From the NCBI GenBank assembly GCA_034769895.1, contig CM068373.1:278366658-278430657 (forward strand): a stretch of DNA of 64,000 nt. The letters are read 5' to 3'. The notes beneath the pieces were generated by a model. The model had not been told where the DNA came from and did not search any database. It saw nothing but the letters and a program-made list of their open reading frames with translations. Positions 1 to 10,304 of this stretch are shown in pieces; positions within the stretch are counted from its first letter, which is position 1, and every line of letters begins with the position of its first letter. This DNA is from Magicicada septendecula. Its lineage: Eukaryota > Arthropoda > Insecta > Hemiptera > Cicadidae. The translations under genes were made by a program, and so were the position numbers.

Positions 1-61
1 TTATAGTAGTGTTATCTGGTCTACTTTGATGTTTCTCTGTGTCTTTTTCTGTGTACAATAT

Positions 62-604
62 TGTTACGTAATGCGGAAGAAGTGTTACTGCATTACAAAA
101 TATTCTACGTGTTTCTCGGATGTTCCAGTGGAATCCGGCCGCTTACGTGTTCTCAACATGCGTTAGCGAGACTTTTCTAGACTTCGCCGGCCGCGCGCAC
201 TCTGTAAGGCAGCAGTCAATTACGTTCTAGTGTAGCGCTGATGCGTAGTTTCTGGAATTTCAGCGGGATATAAATACAAGACTCCAGCGGGTGCGAGTTC
301 TATTCTATCTTCACCGCACTAGTTCAGTATGAGTTGGATTTATTCTAGTGCGGTTCGAAGTATTGTGGCGAAATGTTATGTGTTTTATTATTGTTCGGGA
401 CAATTGTAATACAATTGTGTTTTATATTAGTTGACATTATTATTGCGTGTGAACAATTTTTATTTGATTTGTTGTAAGAGACTATCTTGTTGATTACAAA
501 CTGCTTAAATGTGATAATTAAAGCTGGTGATTAGTGACTTAATTGGTATCTTGTATTTTGGTTTCCACTGTGTACCATACGACGATCAGTATACCGTCGT
601 AACA
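62..604 (+). mobile_element. Solo LTR (probably Ty3/gypsy), TSD ATAT
   Basis: The block starts TGTTACG and ends CGTAACA, an inverted terminal heptamer of the TG...CA type. It is flanked on both sides by ATAT (58-61 and 605-608), a 4-bp target duplication typical of Ty3/gypsy integrases. No internal coding region is attached, so it reads as a solo LTR left by LTR-LTR recombination. It holds a promoter-like segment (TATAAATA at 269-276) and an AATTAAA-type polyadenylation-like signal near 517. Orientation is inferred from the TATA box. The family is not identified. Confidence 0.72.
113..276 (+). promoter_or_regulatory. Heat-shock-element-like cluster and TATA box in the solo LTR
   Basis: Three clusters of TTC/GAA half-sites in near-5-bp register lie upstream of a TATA box: TTCTCGGATGTTC (113-125, one mismatch to a three-unit HSE), TTCTAGACTTC (175-185) and TTCTGGAATTTC (250-261). 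TATAAATA follows at 269-276. This is the layout of inducible Hsp promoters. Function is inferred from motif arrangement only. Confidence 0.5.
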
Positions 605-899
605 ATATTGTTTACTGTACATATGATTATGGCTTAAACATGCTTACTTGTAAATGTGTAATGTAGTTGACAAAACAGCAGTTCAGAAAGCGAGGAGACT
701 TACCTACTATTCACTGGGCAGGATATTTGTTATTCTAACCCAACCTGTAATCACCGCGTTAGTTCTTCGTATACCACAAGTCCTAAATTATAAACATACT
801 ACCAACATATTCGATAACCTAAATTATAAACAAAATTCTGATCCACATGTTATGCCAGATTCAAATTTAAGCCATACAATATATTAATGTCATAAATGT

Positions 900-1374
900 G
901 ATAATTCAGTGTTCTCAGAAATGTTGAAGTGGCGATCTGGTCTGTGAATGTTTTTAGAACTGGAATTAGGCATATAGGCAATAGCCTTTTTAGGCAATAT
1001 ACCCACTGAAAACTGAGACTGCATTGTAAGGTGTAAGATTTTATAGGGTGCGCCAGTTTATATGGTACTGAAACTTGGGATCCGCTGAAGAAACATCTGA
1101 GTAGGATACAGGCAACGGAGATGTGATCTGTTAAAGTCTGCACACCAAGAGAAGACATACGCAAAAAGTTGTAAATGTTTAAGACCGTATTGCCGAAACC
1201 AAAGAGAGATGGATTAGTCATATGAATAAGATTCCAGATGGCGTGTTGCCTAAGGAAGTTTGGCAGTACAAGCGTATTAGGCAAAGAAGTATAGGAAGAC
1301 TTAGTTGGTTGATGATGTTGTATCTCCCTTGTGACCTGTACAGGTGATTCGCCTATTCCATGATGGAAGAAAAC
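900..1374 (+). pseudogene. 5'-truncated RTE-like LINE, reverse transcriptase C-terminal tail
   Basis: Conceptual translation with frameshifts gives degenerate pieces of the C-terminal part of an insect RTE-type endonuclease/reverse transcriptase: a YGTETW-like patch, RIQATEM, and a terminal RPRKxW-like basic motif decayed to stops. Several stops and shifts break it, so it is a dead copy. The 3' end runs straight into the GAA tract at 1375, as expected if that tract is the element's tail. The start is approximate because of 5' truncation. Confidence 0.55.
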
Positions 1375-1448
1375 GAAGAAGAAGAAGAAGAAGAAGAAGA
1401 AGAAGAAGAAGAAGAAGAAGAAGAAGAAGAAGAAGAAGAAGAAGAAGA
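1375..1448 (+). repeat. (GAA)n microsatellite, probable LINE 3' tail
   Basis: About 24 uninterrupted GAA units directly follow the RTE-like fragment on the same strand. Confidence 0.95.
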
Positions 1449-2104
1449 CGCAACAACGTGAACAAGGGGATTTTTGTGGCTCTTCCCTTGTCCTGTGGTC
1501 TCTAAAGAGCCATGTAAATTTGCACTTGTAATCTGTGTTCTAACTCAATTTTTGTAGCTATGCAAAAGTTCCTGCTAGTAAAGCCATCGATTTTGTAATT
1601 TAAGCTTATCTACACAGTAATTGTTTTTAAAGCGGTATGTGATCATACAGTACACTATCTATATTCTGCATGGTGCTAATATTAACTTACAGAATTACGA
1701 AAAAAATAAATTCTACATTCTGGAGATAAGAATAATTATTGTATATTTTTACCGGTCTGTAGCCAATGATTACGTAAAATATGATAACTTATACATTCCT
1801 AAGATTACCAAATTTATGCAATACCAAACAACCATTTATTGAAAATTGCAACTATTAAAAATGTATTTAAATTAGGTAAGAAATTGGTAAAACAATGCCC
1901 AAGTAAAAAGTATCTTGCGGGTAATATATTAATTTACTTTATAATAGTGATTTTGTTTATGGTTTCTCTTTGGAAAATTTACACTAGGAAACTGTAACGT
2001 ATAATTTTTTAAAGAGGGCGTTATGTCCCATGTGGGCGCTGGAGCACCGGTGGATATAGAACCGGAGAAGAAATTACCAATATTATGCACGACGTTTTCA
2101 TTAA

Positions 2105-2105
<1 letters not shown>
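1449..2105. other. AT-rich stretch, nothing recognised
   Basis: Short reading frames here are low-complexity and resemble no protein family known to me. No RNA gene or terminal repeat is seen. Confidence 0.5.
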
Positions 2106-2135
<30 letters not shown>

Positions 2136-2200
2136 CTTCTTCTTCTTCTTCTTCTTCTTCTTCTTCTTCTTCTTCTTCTTCTTCTTCTTCTTCTTCTTCC
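2106..2200. repeat. (TTC)n microsatellite, probable LINE tail
   Basis: About 31 TTC units sit at the left border of a minus-strand LINE fragment, i.e. at its 3' end. Poly-Leu, poly-Phe and poly-Arg frames through it are artefacts. Confidence 0.95.
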
Positions 2201-2800
2201 CCTCAACCTAGAGGTTGGTGGACTTGCAATTTTTCCTTTCCAAACGCAGTTCCTTAAAGACCATATATCTTCTTCTTCCTTGTATCTTATCTACATAATG
2301 CTGTATGGGTCTTTCCCTCCCAATACACCCCTCGATCAGGGTGCTGAGCCAGCTTGAGTGGCTTAGCAGGTGACCATACTGCTTCCCCATTCCGCGATGG
2401 TTACAATTACAAGAATCGACCTTTAATCCACTCTCTTCAGAACCTCATCATTAGGAACACTTTCTGTCTACAATATTCTTAGCTAGCGTCACATCTCAAA
2501 ATTCAATGTAGCTCTTTTCCATTTTCCTCAGTGTCCAGTTTTCTGAGCCATATGTGCACATGCTCCAAATGAAACTATTTATCAATTTTTCCTGGCTTCC
2601 AGGGAAACCTTTCTGGAGGCCAGAAGAGATTAGTTCTTGGTAAATGCTCCGCTTCCTTGTCTAATTTTACTTTTCACATCACTGGTCCATCTTCCATTAA
2701 ATATATACTGCAGCTTCTCGGTATAATTTGCACTATCTTCCTACGTCCAGAAATATCTTAGCCCTCTGTTGTCCATTTTTGGAACATTTCATGACTTTTG
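2201..2800 (-). pseudogene. Degenerate RTE/L2-like LINE 3' fragment
   Basis: On the minus strand the first 180 bases next to the TTC tract encode a decayed C-terminal LINE tail, with GRERPIQHYVDKIQGRRRY as the recognisable part. It resembles the HxxRM...GRxRPxxxYxDxI endings of insect LINE reverse transcriptases. Farther right the match fades into stops. This is a different subfamily from the copies at 6820-7190 and 35036-35690, judging by the 3' end sequence. Confidence 0.45.
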
Positions 2801-3510
2801 TTTTTTCTTATTTACCGTCAACTCAAACGATTTACCTATGGTAGAAGAGAGTACTGGACGTGGTTCAAGAACCCCGACTCTTGGTGGCAAAAGCGAATAG
2901 AAAATAATAAAAAAAGAAGGCGAAGAACGCCAAATTTTAAAGTCGTCTTATCAACCACTCGACATATAATAAATATGAATTTTTTTACTATCTAAAATTA
3001 GAATTCTGCAAAATCTATATTTATACCACGTGAATATGTGCACAGCTAATTATGAAGTTGACATTCGCTGTGTTATCAGGTTTATAAACAGCTGACTAAT
3101 CTACGCCCACCTACTACGACACGACCATATATCACTCAATTACTTTTCAAATTACTTTGTACTGTTCATAACCAAACGTACTCGACAAAGCCGCTTCGCC
3201 AACCTGTTATTAAAACAGATAATAGCAATTCGCAGAGATTACTCGGAATTTACATTATTAATACGGTTTTACATTTTTATGATTAATAATCTTTTTAATA
3301 CCTTATCCGCAATTGTGTTAAGTTTCTGTTGCTAATTTCAAGATGTACATTTTGTATAGATAAGACCGTCAAAGTGCTGAAGTATTTTTAAAGCAGTTGT
3401 TACTTCAGAGAGACCGAGGAAGTGCGTTTGAATATTGTGATGGTGGTTGTGGATATTCCTGGATATTGTGGATATACGTTTCAATTGTATGTTCTAAACA
3501 TTTGTGAGTT
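2801..3510. other. Intergenic, nothing recognised
   Basis: AT-rich sequence with no convincing reading frame, RNA or repeat structure. Confidence 0.5.
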
Positions 3511-3607
3511 TCAGTACAGTCAGGACAGATGTGCACTAATTCAGATGTGAGTTTTTATCGGTGATAATACAGGAGACCCTCTGCTTTCGGACATTCGACT
3601 TTAGCAC
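3511..3607 (+). repeat. Dispersed repeat, copy 1
   Basis: A block running from TAGTACAGTCAGGACAGATG-like sequence to GACATTCGACTTT recurs in the same orientation at 4659-4765 at roughly 75-80% identity by eye. No terminal repeats are evident. The sequence around copy 1 also repeats TTTCGGACATTC-like words. Confidence 0.6.
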
Positions 3608-4366
3608 GTGTCGCTCTTTCGGACATTCAAAATTGAACTTTGTTCAAGTTTCGTACTACAGTTTCGGACTTTCGAACACTGACGAAAGTGTGAGCAAGTG
3701 AATAAGCTTTAAAACAAGTGCATATATTTGTCAGTATTCCCGCTACTATGGGTTTTATAATTTTTGTTGAGAATGCTAAGTGTTAGGGAGGTTAACTTTT
3801 TTATATAGTAAGACTGTGCTGTAGGCTGTTCCATAAACAAACATCGTTTATAAATTTTACTGATATACGAAAATGATTAATTTAGCATGTTGCTGTATTA
3901 CGTAATTCTTGTGGTAGGAGTGGTCATATGATGTAAATTTAAGCAAAGAATAATATCCGATTTCATGACAGTACAGTTTATTACAGTTCGTAGGACCAAG
4001 CCTACTAGCTTAGGTACACAGTACTCCTATAGTAAATGCAGGCCACTGTACTAGGACAATTCGAACGCGTTTTCGGGAACACATTATGTTCGAAAGGCTG
4101 GTAGGAAAAGCCTTTACTTCCTTTACTTTAGGCTAGTAAGAGAAACAGTGCGTTTATTGAGACTGTGGTTGTGTATATTATTATTAATCCGGCTGTACAA
4201 AGTTTATACATTTTCCGGAACCAAAGATTAGAGAAGTGATTGAATTCTCATCTTGTACTGCTGCTTGTCCATTATTGAATCCATCCGGGTGCGATCTATT
4301 TAGTTTTTTTAACATTTTCTTTTTTTTCCAATGAATGGGGAATGATTAATATTTCTTTTTCCCATT
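3608..4366. other. Intergenic, nothing recognised
   Basis: No gene or element identified. Confidence 0.45.
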
Positions 4367-4600
4367 ACATTAACCCCCCAACCTGGACGACCAGGCAATT
4401 TTTAATCAATGTTTACTTCCTTTAGCCTTTGATAAACCAACATCCAACTACAAGGCAGCAGCTGCTAGTTTTGGTCCACTCCGGGTATTTTATTTCCCCG
4501 GTACCCACCATATCTGGTCAGCATTCCCCTATCCACCACCTGGGGAGGCACCCTATGGGGGACTAGAAACTCTACACGGGTGGTTGTGTATATTCCTCCT
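4367..4600. repeat. GC-richer block of unknown nature
   Basis: A 230-base block with markedly higher GC than its flanks, including CCACCACCTGGGGAGGCACC and CTACACGGGTGG. The contrast in composition suggests an inserted repeat, perhaps a LINE or SINE piece. I cannot name a family, and no reading frame or tail is visible. Confidence 0.3.
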
Positions 4601-4658
4601 AAAAATTTGAATTATATGTGTTAAAAATCTGTTTTTTTTTTTAGTACAGTCAGATGTT

Positions 4659-4765
4659 TAGTACAGTCAGGAAAGATGTCTACTAAATTCAGATGTGATT
4701 TTTTAATTTAGCGATAATATACCAGGAGGTCCTCTAATTTCAGACATTCGACTTTTTTACATTTC
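4659..4765 (+). repeat. Dispersed repeat, copy 2
   Basis: Second copy of the block at 3511-3607, same strand, ending near GACATTCGACTTTTTTAC. Confidence 0.6.
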
Positions 4766-4780
4766 GAATTACAGTGACTA

Positions 4781-4913
<133 letters not shown>

Positions 4914-5199
4914 GGTTAGGTTTGGTTAGGTTAGGTTACATTTAAAGTGAATATAGTTTTACGTTATAATAAAAAATTAAACAGGAAATATGTACTACCG
5001 CTTTTGGTGTGCCTTGTGAACTGGAGCATAACTATGTTACCACTATTGTATGTTTATAGTTTACATTGATTAAAACATGCGTAAAGCATACCACAGAGAC
5101 TGTATATCCCTAAAACAAAACGCACTCAAGAGTGTACTTTTAAATGTACTCCAAGTGACGGTCAAAAGAGATGGAGAAAGAGAGGGAGAGGGAGAGATA
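4914..5199 (+). repeat. Tandem 0.3 kb repeat, unit A
   Basis: The unit begins with GGTTAGGTTTGGTTAGG, continues through GAGCATAACTATGTTACCAC and ends in a GAGAGG tract. Unit B (5200-5335 plus 6450-6615) repeats the same order of words at about 85% identity. Unit A lacks the Merlin insertion and so preserves the empty site CTATTGTA near 5049-5056. Confidence 0.8.
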
Positions 5200-5335
5200 G
5201 GTTATGTTAGGTTACAATTAAAGTGAATGTAGTTGTAAGTTATAATACAAACTTAAACAGGATACATGTGCTACCCCTTTTGGTACATACAGCGTGCCTT
5301 GTGCACTTGAGCATAACTACGTTATCACTTTTGTA

Positions 5336-6449
5336 GGGTTATGGAAACCTGACGGGGCGATCTAGTCAGACTGCCTGCTTTAGTCGTAAATATTCCCATT
5401 TACGACCTTAAAAGGGTCGCTTAGTGTTCTACAATACAATGACTGCAGGTATAACAGGTAAAATTTAGGATGGCCCCGTGAAATTGTTTGAGGTACATTT
5501 TAAAATAAAATGAGCGTACTCGGATTGAACAGTAACTATTCTGTTTAGTAAAATAAGACTAATGTTTTTTAGTACTTACCATATAATTTCTTAACCGCTT
5601 CTGTAGAATCTATCTCTAGCCGCTTAAGATAATATGGAAAGATACTGATTATTTTTGGGTTCCTTCGACACCCAACGAATCTTACTTAGTCGCCCGCGAT
5701 TGTATTTCCGTCTACCGAATGTACTTCCATCAACTTCGACAGTTTTCCTTACATCCTCAATTTTACAAGAATTTTCAATCAACCACACAAAAAGAATTTC
5801 TCTGAAAGTATGCACTAATTTTCTTGCAGTTGGTTGTGACAAACCAGTCTCTCTCACAATGACAGGAAAAGGATACTTCAAAATCCATGCAATTAAAGCG
5901 GACAAGGAGACAGAAAGAACGCGTGAAGTCCAAAGATAGTACTCCCCCATGTTTTTTCACTCGACAATTTTTTGCCCCACATCTGTAAATCAAGTTTCCA
6001 TTTTTCCCGTAATTAATATCTATGTTTCCTCTACACTTTACACAGTTAGTTGATTTTTTCATAAGCTTCCAGTCCTCAGCACAGTTTTTAAGGATTCTCT
6101 TTAGTATACAATGTTTCAATGAACCTATACTGTTGAAATCCATCTCGCTGTTTAGTTTACCGCTTAAAATTTGATGTAACAAAACATACTGGCACTGGAT
6201 TACACACTGTAGTTTTAATGCTCTACGCTTCAAGGAAACACGATGTTGACAGAACACTGTACACCGGCTAAATGAAATGACATTTAAGAAACTAGGCGGA
6301 ACCACGTTGATTGGGGATTTCCTTAAATATGTATGAATAGACAACTTGCTTAGGTGTAATGAAAATAAACAGTAGGCGACCCTTTCGAAGGTTGTTAACG
6401 TAGTAGGCAGGTAGGCTGATACGATGGCCCCGTCATGTTTCCATAACCC
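5336..6449 (-). mobile_element. Merlin-family DNA transposon, internally deleted
   Basis: Terminal inverted repeats of about 25 bp face each other: GGGTTATGGAAACCTGACGG at 5336-5355 and its reverse complement at 6430-6449. The target site is CTTTTGTA on the left and CTTTTTA on the right, matching the 8-bp Merlin target duplication. The empty version is preserved in tandem unit A. The transposase remnant is on the minus strand and is frameshifted. Too little sequence remains between its last conserved motif and the left TIR for a whole catalytic domain, so the copy is non-autonomous. Confidence 0.8.
5624..6320 (-). pseudogene. Broken Merlin (IS1595/ISXO2-like) transposase
   Basis: Reading from the right, an N-terminal zinc-ribbon-like region has CVKC then YRC...KNC spacing (about 5985-6060). 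It is followed, after a frameshift near 5940, by a helix-turn-helix-like stretch with LSQPTARKLVHTF. The first catalytic-strand motif, VEVDGSTFGRRKYNRGR (about 5690-5745), is next. The family motif normally has an acidic residue after the Asp; here it reads DG, so the residue looks mutated. The C-terminal catalytic half is missing. Merlin transposases cut and paste DNA in the nucleus; this copy should be inactive. Confidence 0.72.
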
Positions 6450-6615
6450 CTTTTTATGTTTATAGTTTACACTGATTAAAACATGCCTAAAGCATACCAC
6501 ACACTAAATGTCCCTAAAGCAAAACTCAATCAAGAGTGTATATTTTTGAATGTACTTAAAGTGACAATCAAAAAGAAGAGCGAGAGAGAGAGAGCGAGAG
6601 AGCGAGAGAGCGAGA

Positions 6616-6815
6616 GAGTGAGAGGACGCTAGATCCAGCATTTGAACGAAGCGGGGGATTGAGTGCAACCTGTTAATCAGTTCATCGTTGCTACACACTT
6701 CTGGTATTAAGTAACTTGTCGCTAGTATCTTAAACTCGCAGTAGAGTGGTTGGATTTGCCATTTCCTTGTATTAACCAATTTTTAGTCTATTTCCATGTA
6801 ATTTTTCAATTTCTT
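6616..6815. other. Spacer after tandem repeat, nothing recognised
   Basis: Short unannotated sequence between tandem unit B and the next LINE fragment. Confidence 0.4.
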
Positions 6816-7190
6816 TGGTTCTTCTCCTTCTTCTTTCCAACTTCAAGGATTAGGTTATATAAACCTGTTCCGGCACCCATCTCATTCCCGGACGACCTAC
6901 GTCTCTTCTACCAATGGCTTTATAGTTCAGTGCCGCTTTCGGTAATAGATCCTCTGTCATTCTTTGGAGATGAGCCTACCGTTGTCTTCTGTAAATTGCA
7001 GTAATTCCATTTATGTCCTTTACTTCGAGTTTTTCTCTGATATCTTCTATCTTGCAATATATAATTTAAAGTACTTCGAAGAAACTGCATTTCAGCACTC
7101 TGACTCTTGTCGCATTCCTTTCTTGTCATGACCCACACGCCTCACTCGCATACCACAAATATTCCTAAATATTAGTTTCGTTAGTTTCTA
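6816..7190 (-). pseudogene. RTE-like LINE 3' fragment with internal deletion
   Basis: Minus-strand translation shows WVMTRKECDKSQSAEMQFLR, then LNY and decayed C-terminal tail motifs of RTE-type reverse transcriptases. It is the same subfamily as 35036-35690: both share GGTTATATAAACCTGTTCCG near the 3' end and both end at a TTC-rich tail (here CTTCTCCTTCTTC at about 6822). Compared with that copy, the sequence jumps near 7150, so a middle segment is deleted. Dead copy. Confidence 0.65.
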
Positions 7191-7202
7191 AATATTTCTA
7201 AA

Positions 7203-7216
7203 TTTCTTTAGTTTTC
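7203..7216. repeat. 14-bp target-site duplication, left
   Basis: TTTCTTTAGTTTTC is repeated exactly at 7921-7934 and brackets the LINE between them. Confidence 0.8.
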
Positions 7217-7920
7217 TTTAGATTTCATCATCATCATCATATTCACGGATTAAACCAAGGATGATTTGTTCCAGTCTCAAATAGTCAAAGATTAGAGCTG
7301 GTCACTCCAGCGCTTCCTCGGACGTCCCACACTTCTCCGTCCCCTCGGCTTATACTTCCAGAGTTGTTTTGGGGATAGGGCAGTCATCCATTCGCCAAAG
7401 ATGTTCTCACCAATTCAGCCGATACTGGGCAATGCTGTCGAGTATGCTCATAATTTTCAGTTCCTGACGTATATCTGTATTTCTTCTATGATGATTGAGA
7501 GTATACCCTGCCACGTGTCTGAGAAATCTTATTTCAGCCGCTTGGATGCGACTGGCCTGGCCTTTTGTTTAAGTCTAATTCTCAGATCCACAAAGAAGTG
7601 TGGGAAGGACCATTATCTTGTAGAATTTCAGGCGTGTTTCTTTACTTGCTGACTTACAAGTTCGCCTGATGGTCCCGCACATAAGGTTGCGGGACCATCA
7701 GGAACTTATGCAACTTCTTCATAACGCCGTTGCTGGCATTATAAGACACATTGTAGCCCAGGTATTTAAAATTGCTAACTTGTTCCAGGACAGCACCATC
7801 TATAACAATTTTTGCCCGTACGGGATCAGTTCCACGAAAAGGCATCACCTTGGTCTTAAGTGTGGATATCTGCAATCCAGAGTCTTTGCACATTCTATTT
7901 AACCAATGTATACACAATTT
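7217..7920 (-). mobile_element. 5'-truncated RTE-like LINE with CAT/ATG tail
   Basis: Minus-strand translation gives the C-terminal part of an RTE-type reverse transcriptase: STLKTKVMPFRG, NFKYLGYNVSY, then after a shift CGTIRRTCKS, RLKFYKIMVLPTLL, and near the end a RRSVGRPRKRW-like motif. The 3' end is an (ATG)n tail, seen as CATCATCATCAT at about 7226. Exact 14-bp flanking duplications define the ends. LINEs of this kind insert by target-primed reverse transcription, so 5' truncation is usual. A snap-back hairpin at 7666-7701 disrupts the frame. Confidence 0.82.
7666..7701. repeat. Perfect 14-bp hairpin inside LINE
   Basis: CTGATGGTCCCGCA is followed by an 8-nt loop and its exact reverse complement. 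Only the right arm fits the LINE coding frame (CGTIRR on the minus strand), so the left arm is an extra inverted copy. Confidence 0.9.
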
Positions 7921-7934
7921 TTTCTTTAGTTTTC
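7921..7934. repeat. 14-bp target-site duplication, right
   Basis: Exact copy of 7203-7216. Confidence 0.8.
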
Positions 7935-8680
7935 AGTATTAATTACTGCGGCGACTTTGTGTCTCAATAAAATAATGACGTTACTGTGATCTGAATGCGC
8001 TGAAAAGTGAACGCGTCAGTGGTGAAAAATTGACACTCAAAATTAAGACTGAGACATTCAAGATTACGCCTACAAGTTCGTGTGTGCGGTTTGCATGTAC
8101 AGCAAACTAGTACAGTAATGCTCTGATTACACAGTAAGGAGGATATTGTACCACGGCCGTTTGTTGTAGCGAAGTCAGTGAGCTTGACTAATGTCTTGCG
8201 AGTGAGTGTTATCTATATTTATGATGTGTACAGACTTGGTCCAACGTTACATTACAGATTATTTAAAGCTGTATCGTAGTTGCATACAAATAACGGACTA
8301 CCAGTGTTACACGGTAACACTACTACCAGTATTTTACGGAGTGAAATCTAAGAAACGTTTATATAATAGGAACACGTTTTACATTATCCGTTGAGACTTT
8401 GTCGCCTCTGTTCAGGACGTTCGGCATTCACAAACAACAAACATTTGGGATATCAAGGAAACGCGTCTTAACGGTGAGTGTGACACAATTTTATGTAAAT
8501 ACGTTATATTTCGCATTGTGTAAATGTTATACTACGCGTGAGAAATCATAGAATTGAAAACGGTTGTGCATAAATTATAATGTGCTAACAAAAATTTACA
8601 AAACTATGCAAGAAAACAGAATAAACAAAACTTTTAAAAACAAAATAAAGTTTACGCGCGCGCGCGCATGTGTGTATACT
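7935..8680. other. Intergenic; possible untranslated exon end at about 8473
   Basis: No coding frame of note. A strong 5' splice-site-like word, ACGGTGAGTGTG, occurs at about 8472 after a moderately CpG-rich stretch (8100-8470). An untranslated first exon is possible but unsupported. Confidence 0.2.
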
Positions 8681-8724
8681 TTAACACATTTTGCAACACT
8701 TTTTCCACAGTTCTTTGACCGTTT

Positions 8725-8892
8725 CTTCTTCTTCTTCTGCTTCCACAGGTAGATCAACAAATGGTGCTCCAAGGTCAACAAATTCATTTATCAACATCAT
8801 TTCCCCCACACAGATTCCTTCTGCTCCTTCGCAGACGGGATCACGGCTGTTTAAATTTCTTCTTCTTCTTCTTCTTCTTCTCCTTCTTCTTC
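8725..8892. repeat. Short TTC-rich tracts
   Basis: TTCTTCTTCTTC at about 8727-8738 and a longer CTTCTTCTT run at about 8859-8892. The second lies at the 3' end of the minus-strand LINE to its right. Confidence 0.8.
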
Positions 8893-9560
8893 CCCGTAAT
8901 ATGGCTTGGGGTATAGCCCGTTCTGATTTCACAGAGTCTCTGACCATTTTTTCCAGGGTCTTCCACGATCTATCGTCCCCACTGGTTTATATTCAAACGC
9001 TTGTTTAGGAAAATGCGTGTCTACCATGTTTACCTCGTGGGAGTTCTAATTCTGCCTGTATTCCTTTATTCTCACCAGTAACTTCAGATCTTTCCTTATG
9101 CCGGCGATTCGTAGATGATCTCTCAAACTAAATCCCTTAACTGTTCTTAAGATTTCATTTCCGAGATCTGTATTTTTGAAATATATTTTTACAGGAGAGT
9201 CCATGTTTCACATCCATACATTAAAGTCGGCACAACCACGACCTTATAGAACTTTAGCTGTGTCTCTCTCTGTGTTTTGTTCTTCAACAGTCGTCTTATT
9301 GTTCCACAGGTATAACTAAATTTATTTAACTTTCTCTCGATACCGCTCTCCTTCCTACATGAGATATCACATCCCAAATAATTAAAATGTGATATCTGCT
9401 AAAAAAAAATGTATTATTAATTACAATTTTTGCTCTTACAAGTTTCTTCCCTAGGAAGGCCATTACTTTTGTCTTAGTATTTGAGATCTGAAAGTTATAT
9501 TTCAGGCAGATTGTATGTAAGGTTTAAATAGACCTTTGTATCTCATTTTTATTCTTCCCT
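8893..9560 (-). pseudogene. RTE-like LINE 3' fragment
   Basis: Minus-strand frame 9189-9377 reads CGTIRRLLKNKTQRETQLKF and then VPTLMYGCETW, the hallmark C-terminal region of insect RTE-type reverse transcriptases. Upstream, decayed KTKVMAF-like sequence lies near 9450-9480. Toward the left the frame decays and the element meets the TTC tract at about 8892 (its 3' tail). The MYGCETW motif is intact but the whole is frameshifted. Confidence 0.68.
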
Positions 9561-9825
9561 ATAATTACCGTTTCTTGTGACCGTTTGACCGTTTCTTTCA
9601 CCGTTAATTGAAAACTACATTCTGAAAGTAATATAGTAAGTAAAGTAATATAGTAAAGTAAAGTAAACTACTATACTGTATTGAGGTTTCGGGGTCTGGT
9701 AGTATCCCCCTCCTTCCATGCTTGGCAAACTTTGTCCGCTCTTCTTGCTACTTCGGTCCACCAGTTTATTTCTCATGCTAGATTAACAATTTACAAATAA
9801 CAAATCAATAATATCACAGTCACGC
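9561..9825. other. Intergenic, nothing recognised
   Basis: Contains a short AAGTAAAGTAATATAGT-type low-complexity run at about 9630-9665. No gene seen. Confidence 0.4.
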
Positions 9826-9860
9826 GCGCAAACACACACACACACTCACACACACAAACA
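9826..9860. repeat. (CA)n microsatellite, imperfect
   Basis: Imperfect CACACA run. Confidence 0.85.
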
Positions 9861-9874
9861 TCAAAAGTGAATAA

Positions 9875-9983
9875 GGAGAAGAAGAAGAAGAAGAAGAAGA
9901 AGAAGAAGAAGAAGAAGAAGAAGAAGAAGAAGAAGAAGAAGAAGAAGAAGAAGAAGAAGAAGAAGAAGAAGAAGAAGAAGAAG

Positions 9984-10013
<30 letters not shown>
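9875..10013. repeat. (GAA)n microsatellite
   Basis: About 46 GAA units, the longest trinucleotide tract in the window. No LINE coding remnant is recognisable directly beside it. Confidence 0.95.
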
Positions 10014-10014
<1 letters not shown>

Positions 10015-10304
10015 TTTGGAGTATGGAAAAATTTGGCGCTTAGGAGACCGTTTCAGTTCCAGGGCGTATCATAAAAACGAGTTGCGTTTATCAGCCCCAG
10101 AAAGGAAAGCCTCATCCTGTGGAAAGGAGTATCCGGGATGACAACCTGTGAGCCCTAGTGAGAGGCTGAAGCGTAGTGCTGGCCACACATCCTACCTTGT
10201 ATGCCGACTCGATCTAGGCACAAGGCAGCCTATCCTGTCCAACTTCTAAACTGATTACGAGTCGTTAATCTTCTTCTTATTCTCCACTTCAGGGCTTAGG
10301 CTTG
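10014..10304. other. Unidentified GC-richer block
   Basis: Higher GC than its surroundings, with no reading frame I can assign. It may be a LINE or SINE remnant associated with the GAA tract. Confidence 0.3.

Larger units (their letters stand above)
5200..6615 (+). repeat. Tandem 0.3 kb repeat, unit B, split by Merlin
   Basis: Left part 5200-5335 (GGTTATGTTAGGTTAC onward) and right part 6450-6615 (TTTATAGTTTACACTG to the GAGA/GCGAGA tract) together match unit A. The 1.1 kb between them is the Merlin element. Confidence 0.8.

Noticed and set aside
2021..2357. Poly-Arg, poly-Phe and poly-Leu reading frames
   Set aside because: They are translations of the TTC/GAA microsatellite in different frames.
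4915..5216. Telomeric (TTAGG)n array
   Set aside because: Only two short, imperfect GGTTAGG groups are present, each heading a tandem unit; not a telomere.
8681..8947. 88-residue acidic/Arg-rich minus-strand frame as a host exon
   Set aside because: Half of it is translated microsatellite; the remainder has no recognisable domain and no splice support.
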